Below, piece by piece: positions 54,633 through 61,723 of a stretch of 64,000 bases of DNA. How positions within the stretch are numbered: the first letter of the stretch is position 1; each line of letters opens with the position of its first letter. The translations under genes were made by a program, and so were the position numbers. The notes below the pieces were generated by a model, which saw nothing but the letters and a program-made list of their open reading frames with translations, did not search any database and was not told where the DNA came from. Source of the stretch: Arthrobacter sp. YN (lineage in GTDB: Bacteria; Actinomycetota; Actinomycetes; Actinomycetales; Micrococcaceae); contig NZ_CP022436.1 in assembly GCF_002224285.1 (NCBI RefSeq), forward strand, positions 620,001 through 684,000, given 5' to 3'.

Positions 54633-54678
54633 TCGACGGCGGTCCTCACCTTACGGTGCGGGCCGCCGTCGAGTTTTT
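54633..54678 (+). terminator. Rho-independent terminator of the ngcEFG-like operon (repeat copy C)
   Basis: TCGACGGCGG (54633-54642) pairs with CCGCCGTCGA (54663-54672), continued inward by CACC/GGTG around TTAC, and is followed by TTTTT (54674-54678). The CGACGGCGG core links it to the dispersed hairpin family. Confidence 0.88.
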
Positions 54679-54730
54679 GTACAGCTCCCGCCCTTTAGAA
54701 GGCCGGTTAAGGGCATTTCCTGTACAAAAA
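54674..54730. promoter_or_regulatory. Inverted repeat upstream of the ABM monooxygenase gene
   Basis: TTTTTGTACAG (54674-54684) and CTGTACAAAAA (54720-54730) are perfect inverted 11-mers, with an inner GCCCTT/AAGGGC pair between them. The left arm shares the T-run of the preceding terminator. It could be a pair of regulator sites (TTGTACA) for the next gene or a small inverted-repeat element. Confidence 0.6.
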
Positions 54731-54779
54731 CCCTGTCAGGATGGAACGGATTCTGTAGTGCAACGAAAGGCAGCAGCCC

Positions 54780-55100
54780 GTGATCTTCATTGTGGTCAAG
54801 TTCAATGTCAAACCCGACTGGTCCGAGCGCTGGCTGGACCTCGTGGGTGACTTCACCGAAGCAACCCGCCAAGAGCCCGGCAACCTGTGGTTCGACTGGT
54901 CCCGCAGCGTGGATAACCCCAACGAGTTCGTGTTGGTGGAAGCCTTCCAGGACGATGCCGCCGAAGCCCACGTCAACAGCGCCCACTTCAAGAAGGCCAT
55001 GGCGGACATGCCGCAGGCCCTCGTGGAGACACCCCACATCATCAGCCGCCAGTTTGAAGGCAGCGGCTGGGACCGCATGGGCGAGTTGACCATCGCGTAG
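54780..55100 (+). CDS. Antibiotic biosynthesis monooxygenase (ABM) family protein, YgiN-like
   Basis: The 106-residue protein is a single ABM ferredoxin-like domain (IFIVVKFNVKPDWSERWLDLVGDFTEATRQEPGNLWFDWSRSVDNPNEFVLVEAFQDDAAEAHVNSAHFKKAM). Such small dimeric proteins oxidise quinols or act on aromatic polyketides without cofactor. Here it faces the flavin monooxygenase operon and could act on a hydroquinone produced there, but that is inference. The start is the GTG at 54780; a weak GAAAGG lies upstream. Confidence 0.85.
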   Translation: MIFIVVKFNVKPDWSERWLDLVGDFTEATRQEPGNLWFDWSRSVDNPNEFVLVEAFQDDAAEAHVNSAHFKKAMADMPQALVETPHIISRQFEGSGWDRMGELTIA

Positions 55101-55110
55101 GGGAAACTAC

Positions 55111-55153
55111 AAAGAGGCGGTGCCGGACTCGTTGAGCCCGGCACCGCCTCTTT
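55111..55153. terminator. Perfect bidirectional terminator
   Basis: AAAGAGGCGGTGCCGG (55111-55126) pairs perfectly with CCGGCACCGCCTCTTT (55138-55153) around an 11-base loop. The arms end in A and T runs, so it works on both strands, between the convergent ABM and flavin reductase genes. Confidence 0.92.
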
Positions 55154-55165
55154 AAGCACTACTTC

Positions 55166-55690
55166 TCAGAACATCCAGGGGATCTCTGCGTGGCCGAAGT
55201 CGCTGAACGAGCCGAAACGTCCCGCCTTGAACGCCAGCACCTCGCCGTCCCGGTCCCGGCACGTGGTGACCTGGCCGAAGAAGACCTGGTGATCGCCGAC
55301 GTCGTACTGTTGGACCACGCTGCAGTCCGCCTGGGCGAGGGCGCCCTTGATGACCGGTAGGCCGTTGTCGGTAACGTCGAAGTCGCCGTCGCCGAAGCGG
55401 TCTCCGCCGCGGACGGCGAACCGCCGGGCCACTGACTCCTGCTTCGCACCGAGGATGGACACCGCGAACTTGCCGCTTTCCATCAAGGCCTCGCCGGTCC
55501 GGGTGCCGAAGTTCAGCGAGATCATCAGGATGGGTGGTTCCAGGCTGATGGACGTCAGCGAGCTGATGGTCATCCCGTATTGCTCGTCCTCGTGCTGGGT
55601 GGTGACCACAGCGACGCCGGTGAGGAAACGGCCCATGGCGCGGCGCATCCCCATGGCGTCAGGGATGGTGAAGGCTGGTGCCAGGCTCAT
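55166..55690 (-). CDS. Flavin reductase (HpaC-like)
   Basis: The 174-residue protein has the flavin reductase pattern MRRAMGRFLTGVAVVTTQHEDEQYGMTISSLTSISLEPPILMISLNFGTRTGEAL ... FAVSILGAKQESVARRFAVRGGDRF ... HQVFFGQV. It would use NADH to supply reduced FAD or FMN to the HpaB-type oxygenase encoded two genes upstream. The ATG at 55690 begins one base after the cupin stop. It is the last gene of the operon. Confidence 0.9.
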   Translation of the reverse strand: MSLAPAFTIPDAMGMRRAMGRFLTGVAVVTTQHEDEQYGMTISSLTSISLEPPILMISLNFGTRTGEALMESGKFAVSILGAKQESVARRFAVRGGDRFGDGDFDVTDNGLPVIKGALAQADCSVVQQYDVGDHQVFFGQVTTCRDRDGEVLAFKAGRFGSFSDFGHAEIPWMF

Positions 55691-55691
55691 G

Positions 55692-56063
55692 TCAGTTGCT
55701 CCGCTCCGCTGGTACCGGATCCGTGTAGTACCGGACTTCGAACATCTTTGCGCCATTCTCCGACACCCACGGACCGTGTTCCATGCCAGGAGGACGGGTA
55801 GCCCAGTCTCCGGCTTTGAAGGTCCTGCCGAGGCGCTGGTCCACGAACGAGCCCTCGAAGATGAAGACCTCTTCCCAGAAATCATGCGTCAGGACGCCGT
55901 TGGGGGAGGTGTCCGTACCGGGCTCGAACTTGAGGATGCGGGTGACGCTGTCGTTGTCCGAATCCCGGGCAAGGATCGCCTCGGAAAGGCCCTCGACGTG
56001 CGGGGTGCAAGGTGCGAAGTCCACCGAAGCCGTGGGGGTGAACTCGAACTCGGGCTTTGCCAT
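55692..56063 (-). CDS. Cupin domain protein
   Basis: The 123-residue protein is a single small cupin (GTDTSPNGVLTHDFWEEVFIFEGSFVDQRLGRTFKAGDWATRPPGMEHGPWVSENGAKMFEVRYY). His and Glu residues in THDFWEEVFIFEG and MEHGPW could bind a metal, so it may be a ring-cleaving or isomerising enzyme, or an accessory sensor. It lies between the HpaB-type oxygenase and flavin reductase genes with gaps of 1-2 bases, so it belongs to the same pathway. Confidence 0.85.
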   Translation of the reverse strand: MAKPEFEFTPTASVDFAPCTPHVEGLSEAILARDSDNDSVTRILKFEPGTDTSPNGVLTHDFWEEVFIFEGSFVDQRLGRTFKAGDWATRPPGMEHGPWVSENGAKMFEVRYYTDPVPAERSN

Positions 56064-56065
56064 GG

Positions 56066-57538
56066 TCAGATCCCCTCCGTTCCGGTGGAGCCCTCGATGC
56101 TGTAGGAACCCAGGAACGTGTCCAGCTCCGCAACCAAGGCGTCGTAGCCGTAGTTCCGGTAGGTGTAGGCGCCGCGGACTACGAACGGTGCGCCAGCGTA
56201 GAACATCTCGTACTGCTGGTGGCGGCCAGCGAACTCGGAACCAATGATGTCCCAGGCCAGCTTGAAGAGCTTCACCCGTTCCTCGCTGGTGACGCCGGGG
56301 GACTGGACGTAGCGTTCCATGTCCGGCCGGGTCACGCTGCTGGTCATGTCGGCGATGCTGGAGGGCAACTGCAGGACTCCGCCGCCCACCAGGTCGCGGA
56401 GGATCGAGATCACTCGCGGGTACGTCTCGGACTGCAGGCCCATGGCCCCGTACAGTGCACTCTTTCCGGGAACCCTCATGCCGGCGTCGTCCGTTGTTGC
56501 CGTGTATTCAGCGGCGAGAACCGCCGACTCAACGGACTGGACGATCGCTGCGAGCTCGCCGAGCTTCTCTTGGACGCCGGGAATCTTGTCCGTGCCGTTC
56601 ACCTGGGTGACCTTGCGGGCCACGGAGGCGATGAACTTCAGCTTGGTGGAGAAGCGGATCTGGGCCTGCCAGTTGCCCAGGGCGTGGGCGCCGGTGTCGA
56701 AGAACTGGCGGCGCAAGGTGTCGATGTTCCGGTTGATGAACACGCGGTCCCAAGGAATGAGCACATCATCGAAGACCACCAGTGCGTCAGGTTCGTCGTA
56801 GTGGGTGGTCAGTGGGTAGTCGAAATCGCTGGTAGCGGCCGGTGCGAACGGGCGGCGGCAGTAGAGCTTCAGGCCGTCGGTGGCCACGGGGATGGCGAAG
56901 CTGACGGCGAAGTCCACGTCGTCCGGGCCCAAGGGCTTGATGCAGGTGACGAAGACTTCGTCGGCGATCGCGGCGCCCGTGGCGAGCATCTGTGAGCCGC
57001 GGACAATAATGCCCTCCTCGGTTTCACGCACGACACCGACCTGCAGGTATTCGCCTTCCCAACCGGACGCTGTGGTTGCGCGGGAAACCTGCGGGGGAAT
57101 GATCGCGTAGGAAAGGTACAGGTTCTCGGACAGGATCTTCTTGTAGTACCGTTCCACGTTTCCGGCGAAGTCACGTTCCTCATTCTTGAACACGTCCAGG
57201 TGGGAACCGAACGCGGCGAAGAACGTCCCCACGTGATCGGGGCTGCGGCCTACCCAGCCGTGGGTGTGCTTGGCCCACTTTTCGATGGCCTGGCGGCGCA
57301 GGACGAGCTCTTCCTGCGTGCGGGGAGCGGCGAAGGTCCGGTTGGCCGGTCCGTCGATCTCCTCGGAATGGAATTGCATTCCGTTGGCGGGATCGGCTGC
57401 GATGTCGAACAGCTCGGACATGGTCCGGGCAACCTTCGCGAAGGCAGGGTGTTCGAGGACGTTGCCGACTACCTCGCCATCGAGGATCACCGTCCGGCCG
57501 TCGTTCAGGGACTTCAGATACTCATTTCCGGTCCTCAT
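56066..57538 (-). CDS. HpaB-type FADH2-dependent aromatic monooxygenase
   Basis: The 490-residue protein belongs to the 4-hydroxyphenylacetate 3-hydroxylase family. Characteristic segments are MRTGNEYLKSLNDGRTVILDGE at the N-terminus, SYAIIPPQVSRATTA, VRGSQMLATGAAIADEVFV, FAIPVATDGLKLYCRRPF and FDDVLIPWDRVFI. With its flavin reductase partner it would hydroxylate a phenol or a heteroaromatic ring (pyrrole-2-carboxylate oxygenases also belong here). Its start shares bases with the stop of the DUF2848 gene (TGATG). Confidence 0.92.
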   Translation of the reverse strand: MRTGNEYLKSLNDGRTVILDGEVVGNVLEHPAFAKVARTMSELFDIAADPANGMQFHSEEIDGPANRTFAAPRTQEELVLRRQAIEKWAKHTHGWVGRSPDHVGTFFAAFGSHLDVFKNEERDFAGNVERYYKKILSENLYLSYAIIPPQVSRATTASGWEGEYLQVGVVRETEEGIIVRGSQMLATGAAIADEVFVTCIKPLGPDDVDFAVSFAIPVATDGLKLYCRRPFAPAATSDFDYPLTTHYDEPDALVVFDDVLIPWDRVFINRNIDTLRRQFFDTGAHALGNWQAQIRFSTKLKFIASVARKVTQVNGTDKIPGVQEKLGELAAIVQSVESAVLAAEYTATTDDAGMRVPGKSALYGAMGLQSETYPRVISILRDLVGGGVLQLPSSIADMTSSVTRPDMERYVQSPGVTSEERVKLFKLAWDIIGSEFAGRHQQYEMFYAGAPFVVRGAYTYRNYGYDALVAELDTFLGSYSIEGSTGTEGI

Positions 57539-58221
57539 CAGAGTGAGCCTTTCTTCATTTTGTAGTTATGTTCAATGGTGGTCCCATTCGGGAAGGAGAG
57601 CTCCAACTTCCAGGAAGTTCCGTCAACAAACTTCCCGTTCAGCAGTGGCAGGGTGCCCCCAAGGCACATGAAGTCGGCGTCACCGATGTCGGTGCGGGCG
57701 AGGAGGCGCTCGACGACGTCGGCCGGCTTGCGCAGGCCGCTCAGCGAACCCTCCTGGTACAACTCGCCGTCCACCCACGAGCGCGCGGTGCACTGGTCGA
57801 GGTCAAGGTCTTCCAGCGACTCCACCTCGATGACCTCTGCTGCGACAGGCTTGGGACAGGCGCGCTTGGAATCGCCGATGTCCCGGGCTTCAATGTCCCG
57901 GTCCGTGTGGTCCGAGCCGATGCCGAGGTAGTACTTGCCGTCGTGGCGGATGTAGAGGGGCTCGATTTCGCCCGAGGTCAGGTTCTCCGTGGTGTCGTGC
58001 TCGCCCGCCGTTTCGAACAGATCCGAGTCCATCCGATAGAACATGGGGACCTCTGGCGGTGGAGCCACCCCAATGGCTGCCAGTTCATCGATGTGGTGCT
58101 GTACTGCTTTCGGATCCCGGCCTGTGTAACCTGCCACCACACCGTGGAAATCCGTGACCATGATGGTCTTCTCTGTGCCCACTACCCGGAAGGTGAGGGG
58201 GACTTGCCTTGTTGTTTCCAT
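57538..58221 (-). CDS. DUF2848 family protein
   Basis: The 227-residue protein matches DUF2848: SGEIEPLYIRHDGKYYLGIGSDHTDRDIE, ARSWVDGELYQEGSLSGLRKPADVVERLL and FMCLGGTLPLLNGKFVDGTSWKLELSFPNGTTIEHNY. The fold looks related to fumarylacetoacetate hydrolases, with conserved acidic and His residues (SDHTDRD), so a hydrolase or lyase of a ring-cleavage product is plausible; this is inference. It is tightly coupled to the HpaB-type oxygenase gene. Confidence 0.82.
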   Translation of the reverse strand: METTRQVPLTFRVVGTEKTIMVTDFHGVVAGYTGRDPKAVQHHIDELAAIGVAPPPEVPMFYRMDSDLFETAGEHDTTENLTSGEIEPLYIRHDGKYYLGIGSDHTDRDIEARDIGDSKRACPKPVAAEVIEVESLEDLDLDQCTARSWVDGELYQEGSLSGLRKPADVVERLLARTDIGDADFMCLGGTLPLLNGKFVDGTSWKLELSFPNGTTIEHNYKMKKGSL

Positions 58222-58256
58222 TCCGTCTCCTTAAATGCTTCCCAACGGTGTTGGTT

Positions 58257-59051
58257 CTAAACGGTGAGTGTGTCGTAGGCCGCGAGGCGGTCGCCGATGA
58301 CGGGGAACTCGGCGCGGACTGCGTTGACTTGGCCAGGATCGATGTCCACCATCAGTACGGTTTCGTCGGAGGACGTTTCGGCAAGGACGTTGCCGGCGGG
58401 ATCCACCACCCTGCTGTGCCCTCCGAGTTCCACGCCTTCCTGGGTGCCTGCCGCATTGCAGGCGATCACGAAGATTTGGTGTTCCAGTGCCCTGGCTGTG
58501 GTGAGCAGGCGCCAGTGTTCACGCCGGGCAGCCGGCCAGGCAGCGGGAACGATCACGATCTCCGCGCCACGGGCGCTCAGCTCCATCCACAATCCTGGGA
58601 ACCGGAGGTCGTAGCAGGTGATGCCTGCAACCGCTCCAAACGGCAGGCGAACCACGGGAAGCGAGGCCCCGGCTGTCAGCAGACTCGCCTCTTTGGACTG
58701 GTAGCCGAACACGTGGATCTTCCGATACGTGTGGACCACGTTGCCATCAGGGCCCAGCAGGATGGAGGTGTTGCTGAGCCGGCCGTCGTCGCCCGCCTCG
58801 ATGATGCTGCCGAGATGAAGGTAGACGCCGAGGTCTTTGGCTACCCGTGAGCACATGGTCACCGTGGGGCCGTTGAGTGTCTCTGCCAAGGCCTCGTATT
58901 CGTCGAAGTGGAAGTAGCCTGCGCTCCACAGCTCCGGCAAGACGATCAGTTCGGCGCCGTTGATACCCCGAAGGATGTCTTCGACGCGGTGGATGCGGTC
59001 TTCGCGGGTTTCGGAGTCCGGGCTGGCTACCTGGACGAGTGCGATTTTCAT
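58257..59051 (-). CDS. Carbon-nitrogen hydrolase (nitrilase superfamily)
   Basis: The 264-residue enzyme has the full catalytic set of the superfamily: Glu40 in LIVLPELWSAGYFH, Lys111 in HTYRKIHVFGY and Cys146 in GITCYDLRFP. It resembles omega-amidases and small aliphatic amidases rather than true nitrilases. It would hydrolyse an amide in the pathway of this operon. Its ATG overlaps the transporter stop by ATGA. Confidence 0.9.
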   Translation of the reverse strand: MKIALVQVASPDSETREDRIHRVEDILRGINGAELIVLPELWSAGYFHFDEYEALAETLNGPTVTMCSRVAKDLGVYLHLGSIIEAGDDGRLSNTSILLGPDGNVVHTYRKIHVFGYQSKEASLLTAGASLPVVRLPFGAVAGITCYDLRFPGLWMELSARGAEIVIVPAAWPAARREHWRLLTTARALEHQIFVIACNAAGTQEGVELGGHSRVVDPAGNVLAETSSDETVLMVDIDPGQVNAVRAEFPVIGDRLAAYDTLTV

Positions 59052-60403
59052 ACTTTTTCCTTTGCGGGTTCGTTGTCCAGGTCGCTGAGGCGAAGGCCCT
59101 TCGTTTCCTTGGCAAACATCACCGAGATCATGGAGATCAGGCCCATGGCGGCCAGGTAAATGCCGATCGCATAGCCGGTGCCGAAAGCGCTGTAGAGAGC
59201 CAAGGCAATGATCGGTGACAACGAACCGGCGATCAGCGATGCCAGGTTGTAGGCCACTGAGGTGCCGCTGTACCGGACGTCCGTTGGGAAGAGTTCGGAG
59301 AAGAAAGCGCCGATGACCGAGCTGTACGCCGCGAAGATCAGCAGGCCACCCACGGCGGCCGCGATGATTCCCCAGGTCTGTCCGGTATTGAGCAGGGCGA
59401 AGAACGCGAAGGCCCACACCATGGTGGCAATCGAGGCTCCGATCAGGATGGGTTTGCGGCCCACCTTGTCCGCGTATAGCGCCAGTATGGGAATAGCGAC
59501 GACGGCCACGCCCTGCCCGATCATGACGGCGGTGAGGCCTGTCTGCCTCTGCAGTCCCATGATCTGGGTGACGTAGGTGATGATGAACAGCGAATAGATG
59601 TAGAAGCCAGCGTTCTCGCCCATCCGGCTGCCGGTGGCGATGAGGATTTCGCGCCAGTTACGGCGGAACAGGATAGTCAGGGGCATCTTGCGTTCCTTGT
59701 TGCCCTCGGCTTCGCGCTTCCGCTGTGCTTCCTTGAACAGCGGGGTTTCCTGCACGTAGAGCCGCAGGACCAGGCCAATAACCACCAGGAGTGCGGACAG
59801 GCCGAAGGCTATCCGCCAGCCCCAGGCCAGGAACTCGCTCTCCGGCATGGTGGCAGCGAGGATGGCCAGGACGCCCGCGGCCATCAGGTTGCCCAGGGGC
59901 GGTCCCATATTGGGCCAGGAAGCCCAGAATGCGCGCCGTGCGCTCTCATTGCTGTGCTCGGAGACGAGGAGGACAGCTCCGCCCCACTCACCACCCAAGG
60001 CAAACCCCTGGATCAAGCGGAGAAGCAGGAGCAACAGCGGCGCTGTGAGGCCGATCGCTGCGTACGACGGGATGAAGGCGATGAGGGTGGTGGCGACACC
60101 CATGAGCATCAGGCTGGCCACCAACGTGGCGCGCCGGCCGTGCTTATCGCCCAGATGCCCCAGGACTATGGCCCCGATCGGGCGTGCCAGGAAGCCCGCG
60201 GCGAACGTTCCGAGTGCCAGCATGGTGCCGACCATGGGATCGTCGGTGGGGAAGTAGAGCTTGTTGAATACCAGCGCTGCTGCCGTGCCGTAGAGAAAGA
60301 AGTCGTACCATTCCACGGCTGTGCCGGCCAGGCTCGAAGCAGCTACAACAGGCAGGCTGGAGTGCTTCTGTTGCCTGGGTTCAGCTTTCTTCATATCGGT
60401 CAT
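59048..60403 (-). CDS. MHS family (metabolite:H+ symporter) MFS transporter
   Basis: The 451-residue protein has 12 helices with MHS features: AVEWYDFFLYGTAAALVFNKLYFP, FAAGFLARPIGAIVLGHLGDKHGRRATL and RLIQGFALGGEWGGAVLLVSEHSNESARRAFWASWPNMG. It is the first gene of the HpaB-type operon and probably imports the aromatic or heteroaromatic acid degraded by it. The ATG at 60403 has AAAGGAT upstream. A long frame upstream of this ATG is not coding in character. Confidence 0.92.
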   Translation of the reverse strand: MTDMKKAEPRQQKHSSLPVVAASSLAGTAVEWYDFFLYGTAAALVFNKLYFPTDDPMVGTMLALGTFAAGFLARPIGAIVLGHLGDKHGRRATLVASLMLMGVATTLIAFIPSYAAIGLTAPLLLLLLRLIQGFALGGEWGGAVLLVSEHSNESARRAFWASWPNMGPPLGNLMAAGVLAILAATMPESEFLAWGWRIAFGLSALLVVIGLVLRLYVQETPLFKEAQRKREAEGNKERKMPLTILFRRNWREILIATGSRMGENAGFYIYSLFIITYVTQIMGLQRQTGLTAVMIGQGVAVVAIPILALYADKVGRKPILIGASIATMVWAFAFFALLNTGQTWGIIAAAVGGLLIFAAYSSVIGAFFSELFPTDVRYSGTSVAYNLASLIAGSLSPIIALALYSAFGTGYAIGIYLAAMGLISMISVMFAKETKGLRLSDLDNEPAKEKV

Positions 60404-60520
60404 GTGGGGATCCTTTGCGATTGGCAGCCGCGTAGCTTCCGGTGGGCCGGGCCGCGAACTCCCAGGAAAATTGGGGTATTTCCGATGCGTGAGCGGAGTC
60501 ACTAAGATCACTGTAGACGT

Positions 60521-60532
60521 GTTGTATACAAC
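60521..60532. promoter_or_regulatory. GntR (FCD) operator
   Basis: GTTGTATACAAC is a perfect 12-bp palindrome in the gap between the divergent MHS transporter and GntR genes. TTGTATACAA-type sites are known for the VanR/FCD branch of GntR regulators. A second GTATAC (60591-60596) lies 24 bases before the GntR start. Confidence 0.8.
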
Positions 60533-60620
60533 CTGTCTATATTTGAAGCAGAAGTTTTTTAGATGTTCCCCAAGCTGCTGAATGCAACTCGTATACTGGG
60601 CTACGCGAGAAAGGCTCTGC

Positions 60621-61262
60621 ATGATCCAGATGACCCCCACTGCACAGTCGCAGCCAGAAGTGGCCTACCAGTGGATGAAAAGCTACATCGCAGCCCTGCC
60701 GCGTGAGGAAGAAACATTCCTGAACGAGGGAGTCCTGGCCAAGACCACGGGTACTTCACGAACACCCGTACGTGAGGCACTGTTGCGCCTTGAAGCTGAA
60801 GGATTCGTCAAGCGGATCCCTCACAAGGGCGCCTACGTGCCACCCATCTCTGATCCCGACGTCCGGGCCATCCTGCAGGCCAGGTCCGTCGTGGAGAAAT
60901 GGGCCGTCTCGGCGGTGGAAACCATGCTTGATGCCCAGATCGATGCCTTCCAGCGCGTGATTGACCAGCAGCAGGAAGCCCGGGACGATCCCGCCAGGTT
61001 CATCGAACTGGATACCGAGTTCCACACCCTCATGGTGCGTGCGGGCGGCAACCCCGTCCTGGCTGATTTCTACGCGTCACTCCGGCAAAAACAACTCAGG
61101 ATTGGCGTAAAAGCCGTCAGCCAGGCCACGGATCGGGCCGGGGACGTCCTCCGGGAACACCAGTTGATCGTTGACGCACTCCGCAGCCGAAGCCTCGACA
61201 AAGCGCACAAAGCCATCGACGCGCACCTGGACTCCACGCGTCTGGCAGTGATCGGGTACTAG
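60621..61262 (+). CDS. GntR family regulator, FCD subfamily
   Basis: The 213-residue protein has a winged helix-turn-helix (VAYQWMKSYIAALPREEETFLNEGVLAKTTGTSRTPVREALLRLEAEGFVKRIPHKGAYVPPIS) and an FCD ligand domain (ILQARSVVEKWAVSAVE, FIELDTEFHTLMVRAGGNPVL, REHQLIVDALRSRSLDKA). The metal/ligand His residues are kept. It is divergent from the HpaB-type operon with a matching palindrome between, so it should repress that operon until its substrate binds. The ATG at 60621 has GAGAAAGG upstream. Confidence 0.92.
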   Translation: MIQMTPTAQSQPEVAYQWMKSYIAALPREEETFLNEGVLAKTTGTSRTPVREALLRLEAEGFVKRIPHKGAYVPPISDPDVRAILQARSVVEKWAVSAVETMLDAQIDAFQRVIDQQQEARDDPARFIELDTEFHTLMVRAGGNPVLADFYASLRQKQLRIGVKAVSQATDRAGDVLREHQLIVDALRSRSLDKAHKAIDAHLDSTRLAVIGY

Positions 61263-61268
61263 GCTCCG

Positions 61269-61562
61269 CTAGTCCTCGCTGTGCAGCTCCCGTTGCCGGG
61301 CGCTGAGCAGCTCAAACTCCGGCCGGGCAGCCACGAACCGTTCAACGGCGTCGAGCACTTGCTGCAGGTGGGGGTGGTCCGGGGCCACCAGTGCAGCTCC
61401 AATCAGCGCACGCCGATGCTGGTCCTGAAGCCCGGTCTCAGCAGCTGACACGTCGAAGCGGCGTTTAAGCTCGGCCACGAGGGGCCGGATCATGGAGCGC
61501 TTCTCTTTGAGGCTATGGACATCGCCCAAAAGGACGTCGAACTCAATCCAACCGATCCACAT
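61269..61562 (-). CDS. DUF503 family protein
   Basis: The 97-residue protein begins MWIGWIEFDVLLGDVHSLKEKRSMIRPLVAELKRRFDVSAAETG, the clear DUF503 (YlxP-like) pattern. These small ferredoxin-fold proteins are widespread and often lie near translation genes such as rbfA elsewhere, but here the gene is isolated, 6 bases from the convergent GntR gene. The C-terminal EFELLSARQRELHSED is longer than in short homologues. Confidence 0.88.
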   Translation of the reverse strand: MWIGWIEFDVLLGDVHSLKEKRSMIRPLVAELKRRFDVSAAETGLQDQHRRALIGAALVAPDHPHLQQVLDAVERFVAARPEFELLSARQRELHSED

Positions 61563-61723
61563 GGTCCATTATCACCGCAGGTCAGGTGAGGTGTGCCATG
61601 TGGACTTGATCAAATCTTGAGCCAACGCAGCAAGGCGCCTTGAGTTCCGTTCGGCAGTGTCTATGAGGTTGGCCCACAACGGCCGACGGACTCATTCGCT
61701 GCTAGTTACTCAGGACTGACATC

